From: Candidatus Binatia bacterium | Lineage (GTDB): Bacteria; Desulfobacterota; Binatia; HRBIN30 | Assembly (NCBI GenBank): GCA_026415395.1 | Contig: JAOAHD010000007.1 | Span: 186,001-250,000 of the forward strand | Direction: 5' to 3' | DNA: 64,000 nt | Shown: one piece after another, positions 18,063-27,282 of the stretch | Position numbering within the stretch: position 1 is the stretch's first letter | How the letters are laid out: each line of letters begins with the position of its first letter | Notes under the pieces: model-generated | The model's input: the letters and a program-made list of their open reading frames with translations, nothing else | Databases searched by the model: none | What the model was told of the DNA's origin: nothing | Program-made: the position numbers and the translations under genes

Positions 18063-18366
18063 CGTAGGGGCGACGCATGCGGCGCCCCTACGGGTTGCGT
18101 CTCGTTGAAGAGATCCCGTCGCCGTGTGGTGGCCGGCAACGAGGGCAGCCACTAGGGCTGCCCCTACGATGGCGCGGGCGGCGGGTGCAAGGATGGGCAA
18201 CGCGCGTGGCGCCGGTCGCAACACCGCCCGCAGTGCGCGCGTTCCCCATTCGTTATTCGCCATTCGCCATTCGCCATTCGCTATTCGCTAACCCACCACT
18301 CACCACTCGCTACTCGCTGCTCGCCCCCGCACGCACCACGGGCGACGCATGCGTCGCCCCTACAAC
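18063..18366. repeat. Composite dispersed repeat, copy A
   Basis: Between convergent genes lie several elements in order. First is an almost perfect 30-bp palindrome (18063-18092) centred on GCATGC with outer arms GTAGGGGCG. A second inverted element follows around 18145-18175 (GAGGGCAGCC ... GGCTGCCCCTACG). Then comes a divergent copy of the ~80-bp core (18165-18245) and a run of ATTCGCC-type heptamers (18246-18290) passing into CACTCGC units. It ends in another palindrome at 18336-18363. The same components recur inverted at 44.6 kb and in part at 27.3 kb. No protein is encoded. Confidence 0.8.
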
Positions 18367-18395
18367 CAGCGCTCGCCCTCCCCCCACACCGGCTA

Positions 18396-18959
18396 TCACG
18401 CGCCGCCGCGGCTCTCGCCCCGGCCGAGCGCTCCCGCAATCAGATGCGCCACGCGCAAAGGCTCAGGCAGGCGGCCCCAGAGAGTCGTGCGTGCCAACAA
18501 CTGCTGAGCCTCGTCGAGCGATAAGTTCCAGCGCTGCACGTAAACTCCAGCGAGCGGTTCCATCGGCCCCAAGCGTTCCAGGCATTGCCATTTGCCGCGC
18601 CCCTGAGGCACTTTCTCCCACAAGGCGCGGCGCAGTTTGTCCCAGTTGGGCTGCCGCCGGGCCACCACCAACACAGGGCGGTGCAGCTCGCTGCTCAGGG
18701 TGGGCACGTCCACGACGTTGAAACCCGCAAACGTCACCCCCTGCAGGAGGACCACCTGGATGTGCTCGTAAAAGCGCGACTCGCGCACCAGCCGCCCGAA
18801 CACGTCGGTGGCATCGTCGCCGTCCCGCTCCACGGAACCCAACAAGACCCCGTCGAGTCGGGTCGACGCGAACACCGCACCGACCACGGGCACCCGTCCG
18901 GCCTGCCGCCGATGGAAGGGGGCGTCGTCGAAGCCCACCGTGTTGGAAAGCCGCCGCAC
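18396..18959 (-). CDS. DUF99 family protein
   Basis: The 187-aa protein matches DUF99: it opens with NTVGFDDAPF, has VPVVGAVFASTRLDGVLLG, the VVLLQGVTFAGFNVVDVPTLS block and VLVVARRQPN before a less conserved helical C-terminus. The fold is related to endonuclease V-like RNase H-type nucleases, but activity is unproven. The start is a GTG at 18959 with little ribosome-site support; it puts the family N-terminus within the first ten residues, so only a few residues are in doubt. It lies 76 bp downstream of the methyltransferase gene on the same strand. Confidence 0.78.
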   Translation of the reverse strand: MRRLSNTVGFDDAPFHRRQAGRVPVVGAVFASTRLDGVLLGSVERDGDDATDVFGRLVRESRFYEHIQVVLLQGVTFAGFNVVDVPTLSSELHRPVLVVARRQPNWDKLRRALWEKVPQGRGKWQCLERLGPMEPLAGVYVQRWNLSLDEAQQLLARTTLWGRLPEPLRVAHLIAGALGRGESRGGA

Positions 18960-19035
18960 TTTGCGTTGTTCTTGCCTGCTTCGCGGCTCTGTCGAGCTTC
19001 ACCGGAAGCTTGCGAGGACACCCCGCCGTGCTGCT

Positions 19036-19890
19036 TCAACGAGGGGCGATGGCGGTGACGATCCATGCCGTGCCTAACATCCGCACGCCGTCCTCGGTTT
19101 CGTACGGTTTTAGGGCCTCGCGCACGCTCTCCGCTACACGCCGGCGAAGTTCGCCATCGGCTTCTTTGAGGAGTTTTCCGGTCGGCCCCATTTGCAATAA
19201 GAATTCAACCGCCCCCTCCAAGGGTTCCCCGGCACCGATGAGGAGCTCGCGCCGCACGGTGTGGAACTCGAGGTTTTCATAGCCGGCTGCGCTCAGGATG
19301 CGGCGCACCTTGTCAGCATCGGCAAAGGCAAACGGCCCGGGCGCATCGGGGTTAGGCAGCTCCGCGTTGGGCAAATGCTGCAGCGCGGCCATCAGGGGAA
19401 CGGCCATCCACGGGTTTTCCGTCACCGCCTGCCAACACACAAACGCCAAACGTGCGCCGGGCCGCGAGGCTGCAAGCAAGTTGCGAAAGGCAGCTACAGC
19501 GTCGGCAAAGAACATCACCCCGAAGCGTGAGAACACGAGATCGAACTTGCGCGGCGGGAAGGGATAGCTTTGCGCGTCGCCGCGCACGAAGGTGACATTC
19601 TCTACCCCTTCGGCATCGGCCCGCTCGCGGGCGCGGTCCAGCATGGGCGTGGAGAGATCGATGCCGAGTACATGTCCGCCCGGGCTCACGCGCTGCGCCA
19701 GCTCGATCGAGGTGTGGCCACAACCACAGCCAACGTCGACCACGCGTTCTCCCGGGCTGACCCGCGCAAGGTCCATGGCCTCGCGTCCGAGTGGGCCGAT
19801 TTGGGCATCCAAGAGCCGCTGGTACCGCACCCACTTCTCGCCCGCTTCGCTGTTCCAGTACTCCGCTTGATCGGTGTTTACGATGTGCAT
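19036..19890 (-). CDS. Class I SAM-dependent methyltransferase
   Basis: The 284-aa protein has the Rossmann methyltransferase core: motif I VVDVGCGCGHTS (residues 50-61), the acidic end of strand 2 in VLGIDLS, NVTFVRGDAQSYPF and the FDLVFSRFGVMFFAD motif. The C-terminal half (WQAVTENPWMAVPL, then YENLEFHTVRRE) resembles the UbiE/ubiquinone-menaquinone group and related small-molecule enzymes. Substrate is not predictable. It is followed by the DUF99 gene and preceded by a 317-bp gap. Confidence 0.85.
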   Translation of the reverse strand: MHIVNTDQAEYWNSEAGEKWVRYQRLLDAQIGPLGREAMDLARVSPGERVVDVGCGCGHTSIELAQRVSPGGHVLGIDLSTPMLDRARERADAEGVENVTFVRGDAQSYPFPPRKFDLVFSRFGVMFFADAVAAFRNLLAASRPGARLAFVCWQAVTENPWMAVPLMAALQHLPNAELPNPDAPGPFAFADADKVRRILSAAGYENLEFHTVRRELLIGAGEPLEGAVEFLLQMGPTGKLLKEADGELRRRVAESVREALKPYETEDGVRMLGTAWIVTAIAPR

Positions 19891-20207
19891 GCTCTGTCCT
19901 CCGTTTGCCGCGCGGCTCAGAGCAGCCGGGTCGAGTCCAACGAACTGGGAGTTTGCCCTGTTCCCCTCCCCTTCACGCTCCGAGCCGCAGCACTCGTGAT
20001 GCCGCCAACGCCGCCATCCTAGCCCACCAGAGCGTGTTGCAACAGGCGGAGCAGCGCTGCGCGTCGGGAGCGCTCTCGAGCACGAAGACCATTTCCGCCA
20101 CCGATGCTCCGAGAACTCGTGGTTGTTCGTTGCGGCGAGTACCGACCCTCGATCGCGGACGTCTCCCGGTTGGACGGAGCGAGCCGGAGATGTGGGGAGC
20201 CGAACAT
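19891..20207. other. 317-bp intergenic region with no recognised feature
   Basis: It separates the methyltransferase start and the end of the CDF gene, both minus strand. I found no ORF with a ribosome site, no palindromic repeat of the local family and no RNA gene. It presumably holds the methyltransferase promoter and the terminator of the upstream operon. Confidence 0.5.
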
Positions 20208-21155
20208 TCAGCCGGCGGTGCGGGCGTGGCGGCGGAATTCTTCGGCGCAGGCGTCTTCCGGGTCGAGTTGCAAGGTCATGTGGGTAATCCCGAAGCGATC
20301 GCGGAGCACGGTTTGCACGTGTTCGATCAATGCCCGATGCGTCACGTCGTTACGAACTACTAGGTGCGCGGTGAGCTCGTACATGCCGGACGTCATCGTC
20401 CACACATGTAAATCGTGCACTTCCAGCACGCCGGGGAAGTCCAATAACGTCCGCTCGATTTCGCCGAGGGAGAGCTCGCGCGGCGTGCCCATCATGAGGA
20501 TGTCCAACGACTCTCGCACGATCTCCCACGAGCTGTACAAGATCAGCGCGCCGATGCAGAGGCCCGCCACAGCGTCGGCCCACTGCCAACCAAAGGCCCA
20601 CATCGCCAGGCCCGCCGCAAGTGCGCTGAGCGAGCCCAAGGCGTCGCCGAACACGTGGACGATGGCTGCGCGCACGTTCAAGTTGCCCACCGGTCCGCGG
20701 TGGAGCATCCACAACACGGCTGCGTTGACCGCCAAGCCGAGTGCGGCAACCGGAATCATCCCGGCGGCGAGCACGGCCGGAGGCGACCACAAGCGGCGGT
20801 AGGCTTCGTGCCAAATCAAGCCCACCACGAGCCACATGGCCAACCCGTTGACGAACGCGGCGACGATTTCGATGCGATGGTACCCGAAGGTTTTGCTCTC
20901 GGTTGGTGGGCGCCTGGCAACCCACGAGGCCAACAATGCGATCGCCAGCGCAGCCACGTCGGACAGCATGTGGCCGGCATCGGAAAGCAAGGCCAAACTG
21001 TTCACCCACCACCCGGCGGCAGCCTCGACGGCGCAAAAGCTCGCAGTCAGCACCAGCGCCCGGCTGAGCGCCGCTGAGCTAGGCTTGGTGGGATGGGGTG
21101 CCACGGTCCAGTTCTTGTCGACGGCTGCGCCGCCAAGGTGGCCGTTGCTACTCAC
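20208..21155 (-). CDS. CDF-family cation efflux protein (CzcD/ZnT type)
   Basis: The 315-aa membrane protein has six transmembrane helices and a cytoplasmic C-terminal domain. The intramembrane metal site is complete: D59/H62-D66 in LLSDAGHMLSD (helix 2) and H167-D171 in VHVFGDALGS (helix 5). A C-terminal VHDLHVWTMTSG block is the usual CDF regulatory domain. H/D at the two sites indicates a Zn (Cd, Co) exporter using the proton gradient. The start is GTG 21155, which overlaps the TPR gene stop by 8 bp (GTGAGTAG). This shows that the long in-frame extension upstream is only a shadow of the TPR gene. Confidence 0.92.
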   Translation of the reverse strand: MSSNGHLGGAAVDKNWTVAPHPTKPSSAALSRALVLTASFCAVEAAAGWWVNSLALLSDAGHMLSDVAALAIALLASWVARRPPTESKTFGYHRIEIVAAFVNGLAMWLVVGLIWHEAYRRLWSPPAVLAAGMIPVAALGLAVNAAVLWMLHRGPVGNLNVRAAIVHVFGDALGSLSALAAGLAMWAFGWQWADAVAGLCIGALILYSSWEIVRESLDILMMGTPRELSLGEIERTLLDFPGVLEVHDLHVWTMTSGMYELTAHLVVRNDVTHRALIEHVQTVLRDRFGITHMTLQLDPEDACAEEFRRHARTAG

Positions 21156-21486
21156 CGCCTTCGCGCAACTGTCGCTTCCAATCCAACACGCGGGCTTTTG
21201 CGGCCCAGGCTTCAGCCTCGGCAATTTTCCCCGCGCGCTGGCAAATGCGCGACAGGTTTGTGTACGCAAGCTGCTCTTCCGGAGCGAGCTCGACAGCCTT
21301 TTCCGCAGCCGCAATGGCCTCGTCCCACAGGCCCTGATCTGCCAGGGCCATGGATAGCCCTTCCCAAGCGTCAGCGAAGTTGGGATCCAACGCGATCGCA
21401 GCGCGGTAGTGGTCGATCGCGGCGTCCAGGTCGCCTGCAGCAACGCAGTCTACGGCCTGATCATAAAGTTCTTCGGCGCTCGGCAT
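21148..21486 (-). CDS. Small TPR protein
   Basis: The 112-aa protein is made of about three tetratricopeptide units (AEELYDQAVDCVAAGDLDAA, AIALDPNFADAWEGLSMALAD, AVELAPEEQLAYTNLSRICQ), giving a short peptide-binding solenoid without other domains. It is translationally coupled to the CDF exporter by an 8-bp overlap. The second in-frame ATG (21486) is preferred to 21495, though the difference is three residues. Partner proteins are unknown. Confidence 0.82.
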   Translation of the reverse strand: MPSAEELYDQAVDCVAAGDLDAAIDHYRAAIALDPNFADAWEGLSMALADQGLWDEAIAAAEKAVELAPEEQLAYTNLSRICQRAGKIAEAEAWAAKARVLDWKRQLREGGE

Positions 21487-21668
21487 GATCCACACCTCTC
21501 GCGGTTCGAGGTGCGAACATGCTACCCGAGCAACCCGTGCGGCTCAACTGCAGGGAGCCGCACACAGGCGCCCGCGATGACAGCGACGGTTGCTGCCTGT
21601 GGCTGCGTAGCGGCTCCCCCGCCCTCGGTGCATTGTCGCTATCTGGGCGGAGTGCTAGCGAACCGCAA

Positions 21669-21695
21669 GCGCTCTGCTTTTCGGAAGCAGAGCGC
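21669..21695. other. Perfect stem-loop between TPR gene and mfd
   Basis: An 11-nt arm GCGCTCTGCTT (21669-21679) pairs perfectly with 21685-21695 around a 5-nt TTCGG loop, ending 11 nt before the mfd ATG. There is no T-run on either strand, so it is not a classical terminator. In mfd mRNA it would sit just upstream of, and could partly hide, the ribosome-binding region. Confidence 0.6.
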
Positions 21696-21706
21696 GTTGT
21701 CCTTTG

Positions 21707-24700
21707 ATGGCTACGGATCACGTCGATTTTGAGCAGGCATACAAACGGGTGGCAGCGCTCGGCCATGGCGGTGGCGATGCGTCCGTCGTCCGCGTGCAGG
21801 GGATGCGCGGTGGGGCGCGGAGTTTTTTCCTGCGCGCAGTAGCGCGGGCGTCAAGCCGCCCGCTGTTGGTCGTGACGGAAAACCCGACGGCCGCGGAGGC
21901 ACTGTTCGACGAGCTTTCCTGGTGGCTCGGGGAAACGGAAACACTGAGTCCAACCGATCGCCGCGTGCATCTCCTCCCGGCGTACGATGCTCCGCCCCTC
22001 GAGGAACTCTCGCCCACGCCCGAGGTGGTGGCGCAGCGGGTACACGCGCTGTACCAGCTCTTGCACGGCAGGGCGCCGCTGGTGGTGGCCCCTGTGGAAG
22101 CGCTGTTGCGCAAGGTGCCGCCACGCGAGGCGGCCCGTGCCCGCTGGCGCTATCTCGTTCCGGGCGACGAACTCGATCGCGATACACTGGCGCGGGAGCT
22201 CGTGCGCTGGGGCTACCGGCGTGTGGAACTGGTTGAAGATCGGGGCGATTTTGCCGTGCGCGGGGGCATCGTCGACATCTTTCCCGTTGCCTATGCGCTG
22301 CCGGTGCGCATCCAGTTGGACGGCGACGAGATCACCGAACTCCACCACTTCGACCCCGCCTCGCAGCGCTCGCTGAAACCCTGTGCGGACCTCCTGCTGC
22401 TCCCTATGCGGGAGTTCGATACTGAGCGCATGTTTCATCCCGCGGTGCTCCGCGCCGTCGAAGAACGTGCCTTTGCTGCCGAAGTGAGCCGCGAGGAACG
22501 GCTGCGGTTGGTGGCCGGCTTGGAGAGCGGCATTGCGTTCCCAGGTATGGAGCGCTTGCTGCCACTCGCTTACGATACCCCGCTCGAACCCGTGTCGGCA
22601 TATTTGCCGCCAGACGTGCTGCTGTGCTTTGACGGCCCGGCCGCGATCGAGCTTGCCGTCGAAGCCGCGGCGGAAGACATTCGCAAACGCGCCGCCGCCA
22701 AGGTGGAAGCCAACCAGTTTCTCTTGGATCCCGAGCTCTTGTACCTCGATGCCAAACAGTGGCGCGAACTCTTTGGCTCGCAGCCGCGGGTGGAGCTTGA
22801 AGCGCTGGAGATGTTGGTTGCCGCCGAGGGCGCGCCGTTGCTCACCGTTGCCTCTCACGGTGTGCGGGAAGCGCGCGTGGAGCGAGTTGCGGGTCGCCGC
22901 GAAGTCACGTTTGCTCCAGCGGCGGCGCGCATCCGCGATTGGTTGCGCGAGGGCTACCAGGTCGTTGCCGTGGTGCACCAAAGCTTGCAGGCCACGCGCT
23001 TGCGCAATTTGCTCGAGAATCACGGCATCACCGTGGTGCAGGCGCCGTCGCTCGAGGAGGCATTGTCAGCACCGCGTCAACACGCAGTGGTGTTCGTCTT
23101 CGGCCATTTGAGCACGGGCTTTCGCTTGCCCGACTTGAAACTGGTTTTCCTCAGCGAAGGGGAAATGCTGGGTGGCGATCGCCAGCGGCGGCGCAGCCAG
23201 CGCATCGACGTCGGCCAACTGCTGCGCAACTTGAGCGAGCTCAAGCCGGGCGACCATGTGGTGCACCTTGACTACGGCGTGGGCCGCTACTGCGGCCTGG
23301 TCCACCTTAAGATCAACGGCATCGAGAACGATTACTTGCACCTCGAATATGCCGGGAACGACCGGCTCTACCTCCCCGTCGAGCAAATCGGGTTGCTGCA
23401 AAAGTACATCGGGGCCGACGCCTCGCCGCCGCCGCTGGACAAGCTCGGCAGCACCCGTTGGGCGCGGGTCAAACAGAAGACCAAGGAAGCGATCCTGGCG
23501 ATGGCCAAGGATCTCATCGACATTTACGCCCACCGTGAAGCGATGCAGCGCAAGCCCTACCCGCCGCCGGATGCCTACTACCGCCAGTTCGAAGCCGCGT
23601 TTCCCTTCGAGGAAACCGAAGACCAACTGCGCGCCATCGAGGATGTGCTGGCCGATATGCAAAAGCCGAAACCGATGGACCGCTTAGTCTGCGGCGACGT
23701 CGGCTTTGGCAAAACCGAAGTGGCCATGCGGGCCGCCTTCCTCGCCGTGATGGATGGCCGCCAAGTGGCCGTGCTCGTGCCCACCACCGTTCTCGCGCAA
23801 CAGCACTTGAACACCTTCCGCAAACGCTTCGAGGGTTATCCGGTGCGGATCGAGATGCTCTCGCGCTTTCATTCGGCGAAGGAAAATGCCGCAGTGATTG
23901 CCGGCTTGAAAGACGGCAGCGTGGACATCGTGGTGGGCACGCACCGGCTCTTGCAAAACGACGTGGGCTTTCGCCAACTCGGCTTGCTCATCATCGACGA
24001 GGAGCACCGCTTTGGGGTGCGACACAAGGAAAAGATCAAGCAAATGCGCAAACTCGTCGACTGCCTCACACTCACCGCCACCCCAATTCCGCGTACCTTG
24101 CAGATGGCTTTTCTCGGAATCCGCGATCTCTCGGTAATAGAAACTCCGCCGGTCGACCGTCTCGCGGTGCGCACCTACGTCACCCGGTACGACGAGCAAG
24201 TCATTCGCGAAGCACTGCTGCGCGAAAAGGCGCGCGGCGGGCAAGCGTTTTTCGTGCATAACCGCGTAGAGTCGATCGAGATTCGCGCGCGCCAGCTCCG
24301 CCAACTGGTGCCGGAGTGTTCCTTCGTGGTCGCGCACGGGCAGATGAACGAGCATGAACTCGAGCGGGTGATGACCGACTTTGTCGAGCGCCGCTTCGAT
24401 GTGCTTGTGTGCTCGGCGATCATCGAATCGGGCTTGGACATTCCCACCGCCAACACGATCATTATCGACCGAGCGGACCATTTCGGCCTCGCCCAGCTCT
24501 ACCAGCTCCGGGGGCGGGTGGGCCGCTCGCACGAGCGCGCCTTCGCCTATCTTCTCGTCCCGGGCGAGCAGCTCATTACGCGCGAGGCACAAATGCGGCT
24601 GCGCGCGCTGCAAGAACTCGACGACCTCGGAGGCGGCTTCCGATTAGCCACAACGGATTTGGAAATCCGTGGTGCTGGCAACTTGCTGGGGAAACAGCAG

Positions 24701-25264
24701 TCCGGGCAAATCGCTGCTGTGGGGTTCGAACTTTACCAGCAAATGCTTGCAGAAGCGGTGCACGAACTGCGCGGCGAAACCGTGGAGCAGGACATCGAGC
24801 CCGAACTCCAACTGGGAATCAGTGCCTTCATTCCCGGGTGGTACATTGCCGATGAAAACCAGCGCTTGGTGTTTTATCGCCGGCTCGCCCAAGCGCACAG
24901 CCGCAAGGAACTCGACGCGCTCGCCGCCGAGTTGCAAGACCGCTACGGGCCTTTGCCCCCCGAGGTGGATTCGTTGCTGGGGGTGATGGATTTGCGCCGG
25001 GTTTTGAAAGTGCACAAAGTGCAACGCGTGAAAGTTGCCGGCGAGCACGTGTTGCTGCAGTTCCACCCGCAAGCGGATGTCGATGTCGACCGTTTGATCG
25101 CCCTCGTACGTACCGGCAAAGGCCGCTTCAGCATTCCGGCCGATTTTCAGTTGAGTTTCCAAGCCCGCAATCGCGATAGCGATGGGCTATTGGCGGAAAT
25201 TGAAGAGGTGGTCGAGCAAGTGACCGGAAGCCTGCGCGAGAAACTGGAGGGAACGTATGCGTAA
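21707..25264 (+). CDS. mfd: Transcription-repair coupling factor Mfd
   Basis: The 1185-aa Mfd removes stalled RNA polymerase from damaged DNA and recruits UvrA. Visible parts in order are an N-terminal UvrB-homology region with DYEL-type VEDRGDFAVRGGIVDIFP, the RNA polymerase-interacting domain (GDHVVHLDYGVGRYCGL), and RecG-like translocase motors. Walker A is GDVGFGKT (663-670), the DEEH box is at 764-767, and TATPIPRTLQMAF, VCSAIIESGLDIPTANT and QLYQLRGRVGRS follow. The C-terminal D7 UvrA-like region is also present. Length is typical. It overlaps surA by 8 bp, making an mfd-surA-pdxA operon. An upstream TTG codon is not needed. Confidence 0.97.
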   Translation: MATDHVDFEQAYKRVAALGHGGGDASVVRVQGMRGGARSFFLRAVARASSRPLLVVTENPTAAEALFDELSWWLGETETLSPTDRRVHLLPAYDAPPLEELSPTPEVVAQRVHALYQLLHGRAPLVVAPVEALLRKVPPREAARARWRYLVPGDELDRDTLARELVRWGYRRVELVEDRGDFAVRGGIVDIFPVAYALPVRIQLDGDEITELHHFDPASQRSLKPCADLLLLPMREFDTERMFHPAVLRAVEERAFAAEVSREERLRLVAGLESGIAFPGMERLLPLAYDTPLEPVSAYLPPDVLLCFDGPAAIELAVEAAAEDIRKRAAAKVEANQFLLDPELLYLDAKQWRELFGSQPRVELEALEMLVAAEGAPLLTVASHGVREARVERVAGRREVTFAPAAARIRDWLREGYQVVAVVHQSLQATRLRNLLENHGITVVQAPSLEEALSAPRQHAVVFVFGHLSTGFRLPDLKLVFLSEGEMLGGDRQRRRSQRIDVGQLLRNLSELKPGDHVVHLDYGVGRYCGLVHLKINGIENDYLHLEYAGNDRLYLPVEQIGLLQKYIGADASPPPLDKLGSTRWARVKQKTKEAILAMAKDLIDIYAHREAMQRKPYPPPDAYYRQFEAAFPFEETEDQLRAIEDVLADMQKPKPMDRLVCGDVGFGKTEVAMRAAFLAVMDGRQVAVLVPTTVLAQQHLNTFRKRFEGYPVRIEMLSRFHSAKENAAVIAGLKDGSVDIVVGTHRLLQNDVGFRQLGLLIIDEEHRFGVRHKEKIKQMRKLVDCLTLTATPIPRTLQMAFLGIRDLSVIETPPVDRLAVRTYVTRYDEQVIREALLREKARGGQAFFVHNRVESIEIRARQLRQLVPECSFVVAHGQMNEHELERVMTDFVERRFDVLVCSAIIESGLDIPTANTIIIDRADHFGLAQLYQLRGRVGRSHERAFAYLLVPGEQLITREAQMRLRALQELDDLGGGFRLATTDLEIRGAGNLLGKQQSGQIAAVGFELYQQMLAEAVHELRGETVEQDIEPELQLGISAFIPGWYIADENQRLVFYRRLAQAHSRKELDALAAELQDRYGPLPPEVDSLLGVMDLRRVLKVHKVQRVKVAGEHVLLQFHPQADVDVDRLIALVRTGKGRFSIPADFQLSFQARNRDSDGLLAEIEEVVEQVTGSLREKLEGTYA

Positions 25265-26255
25265 CTGCAAACGCCACCAGCACCGGATGCTCATCGGGGG
25301 AACGTGTGTGGTCGCGTGGCTCTACACCTTCGGCATCTTCGGGTGCCTCGCCTGGACGAGCCCGCGCGCGGCGTTCGGCGAGCGCATCAACGCGGTGCTC
25401 GCCACGGTGGACGGCGAGCCGGTGACACTTTACGAGGTCAAGCGCTTTGCCAAAACCAGTTTGCGCTTGCGCCAATCCACCGGGCTTTCCGAGGCCGAAC
25501 TCCTGCGCGCAGTGATTACGGACAAGATCGTCGAGCGCGAAGTGCAGCAAAAAGGTATCATCGTGCGCGATGAGGATGTGGACGCATACATCCGCTCGGT
25601 CAAAGAGCGCAACCGGATCGATGACCGCCAGTTGGAAGAGGCCCTCAAGGCACAAGGGCTCGACATGGCAACTTACCGGAAGCAAGTGCGGGAAGACCTG
25701 GCCCGGCAGCAGCTTTTGGCGCGGGAGATTCGCGGCAAGGTGACGGTGACCCCCGAAGATGTGCAACGCTACCTCGACGAGCACAAAGAAGAATACATCG
25801 GCCCGGCGCGCGTGCGCATCGCCCATATCTTCTTCCCGCTCCCGCCGGATGCTGGGGGCGACCAAGTGGCTGCCACCTTGGCACGGGCCGAAGAGGTGCG
25901 CCGGCAAATTGCCGACGGATTGGATTTTGCCGTGGCCGCGCAGCGGTACTCGCAAGATAAAACCGGCCGGGAAGGTGGCGACCTCGGCTGGTTCAAGCCC
26001 GGCGAGCTCGTCGACGAACTCGAACGCGCGCAAGAGCAGCTTAAAGTTGGCGAGGTGAGCCCGCCCGTGCGCACCCGTTTGGGGATCCACCTGATTCGGG
26101 TTCTCGCCCGCGAACAGGAGGGCAGCGTGGATCGCAGCGTGTTGGAAGAAGAAGTGCGGCAAAAACTCTACTCACAGGCGCTCGAGGAGCGCTTTCAGCG
26201 TTGGCTCAGCGAAGACTTGTACAAACTCCACCACGTGGAGATCTTCGCAGACTAG
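25257..26255 (+). CDS. surA: SurA-like periplasmic chaperone/peptidyl-prolyl isomerase
   Basis: The 332-aa exported protein has a long N-region with a hydrophobic segment (CVVAWLYTFGIFGCLAW) and signal-peptide-like end at ASPRAAFGE. It has the SurA N-terminal helical domain beginning INAVLATVDGEPVTLYEVKRF, and one parvulin domain (about 185-290) with RIAHIFFPLP, EGGDLGWFKPGELVDELE and GIHLIRVL. SurA escorts unfolded outer-membrane proteins through the periplasm. It is shorter than E. coli SurA (two parvulin domains) but like the one-domain forms of other proteobacteria. Its position directly before pdxA, as in many Gram-negatives, supports the name. A GGAGGG ribosome site precedes the ATG. 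Confidence 0.88.
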   Translation: MRNCKRHQHRMLIGGTCVVAWLYTFGIFGCLAWTSPRAAFGERINAVLATVDGEPVTLYEVKRFAKTSLRLRQSTGLSEAELLRAVITDKIVEREVQQKGIIVRDEDVDAYIRSVKERNRIDDRQLEEALKAQGLDMATYRKQVREDLARQQLLAREIRGKVTVTPEDVQRYLDEHKEEYIGPARVRIAHIFFPLPPDAGGDQVAATLARAEEVRRQIADGLDFAVAAQRYSQDKTGREGGDLGWFKPGELVDELERAQEQLKVGEVSPPVRTRLGIHLIRVLAREQEGSVDRSVLEEEVRQKLYSQALEERFQRWLSEDLYKLHHVEIFAD

Positions 26256-26261
26256 CGGCCC

Positions 26262-27281
26262 ATGCCCGCGCGAGACGAGCGCCCGGTGATTGCCATCACC
26301 ATGGGAGACCCCGCGGGGGTCGGTCCCGAGGTGATCCTGAAAGCACTCCGTCAGCCGCGTGTGCGCCGCTCCCTCGAGCCGCTCCTTGTCGGCGTGCCCA
26401 CAGTGTTTGTGGAGTGTGCGCGCCGCTACGGCTGGCCGTTGCACCTGGAACCTTACCCGCGCGCAGGCCGCACGCGGAAGGGCTCGCTGCTCGTTAAGGA
26501 AATTTCCACCAGCGGTCCGCTGCCTCTCCCGGGAGCGCGACTCCGTGCGGCGGAGCGGCGCCAGTGCGGCGACACTTCGTACCGGGCGGTGGCGGCGGCG
26601 GTGGAGTTGGTCCGCAGGAACGAGGCTGCAGCGCTCGTGACCGCACCCATTGCCAAGGCCCATTGGGCAGCCGCAGGCTACGACGTGCCGGGCCACACGG
26701 AGTTGCTTGCGCAGTTGGCCGGCAACGTGCCGGTGCGCATGATGATGGCGGGAGCGCGCTTGCGCGTGGTGCTGATGACCACCCACGTGCCACTTGCCGA
26801 AGTGCCGCGCCGGCTCGACCGCGACATCGTCGAGGCGACGATTCGCATCACCCACCGCGCGCTGCAGCAACAGTTCGGCTTGCCCTCCCCGCGCCTGGCA
26901 CTCGCGGGACTCAATCCCCATGCCGGCGAAGGTGGCTTGTTCGGCCGGGAAGACGAGGAGATTTTGCGCCCCGCGGTGGCGCGGGCCCAACGGCGCGGCA
27001 TCAAGATCGCGGGGCCGCTGCCGGCGGATACGGTCTTCTTTCAAGCCTACCATGGCGCTTACGACGCAGTGCTGTGCCCCTATCACGATCAAGCACTCGC
27101 CCCCTTTAAGTTGGTGCACTTTCACGACGGCGTGAATGTCACCCTCGGGTTGCCGTTCATCCGCACCTCGCCGGATCATGGCACGGCATTCGATATCGCC
27201 GGGCAAAACCGCGCCGACCCGCGCAGCATGGCCGCCGCCTTGCTGCTCGCAGCAGAGCTCGCTTGCCACAACCAGCCGTAA
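26262..27281 (+). CDS. pdxA: 4-hydroxythreonine-4-phosphate dehydrogenase PdxA
   Basis: The 339-aa enzyme oxidises 4-phosphohydroxy-L-threonine in the DXP-dependent pyridoxal phosphate pathway. The N-terminal IAITMGDPAGVGPEV signature is present. So are the three metal-binding histidines, H175 (TTHVPL), H220 (LNPHAGEGG) and H275 (CPYHDQAL), with spacings of 45 and 55 residues as in E. coli PdxA. It follows surA by 6 bp and ends directly at composite repeat copy B. Confidence 0.96.
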   Translation: MPARDERPVIAITMGDPAGVGPEVILKALRQPRVRRSLEPLLVGVPTVFVECARRYGWPLHLEPYPRAGRTRKGSLLVKEISTSGPLPLPGARLRAAERRQCGDTSYRAVAAAVELVRRNEAAALVTAPIAKAHWAAAGYDVPGHTELLAQLAGNVPVRMMMAGARLRVVLMTTHVPLAEVPRRLDRDIVEATIRITHRALQQQFGLPSPRLALAGLNPHAGEGGLFGREDEEILRPAVARAQRRGIKIAGPLPADTVFFQAYHGAYDAVLCPYHDQALAPFKLVHFHDGVNVTLGLPFIRTSPDHGTAFDIAGQNRADPRSMAAALLLAAELACHNQP

Positions 27282-27282
27282 G

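Noticed and set aside
15467-18139. 890-codon open frame antisense to the M1 aminopeptidase
   Set aside because: It mirrors codon positions of the real gene on the + strand, is His/Arg/Gly-rich and matches no family; a typical high-GC shadow.
18246-18290. Heptamer tandem run as a possible CRISPR array
   Set aside because: Units are 7 bp with no spacers of regular length and recur with palindromes at other loci; this is a simple repeat, not an array.
20208-21443. Longer CDF protein of 411 codons
   Set aside because: Residues before about position 97 come from the opposite-phase reading of the TPR gene; the GTG at 21155 with an 8-bp overlap gives a normal CDF length.
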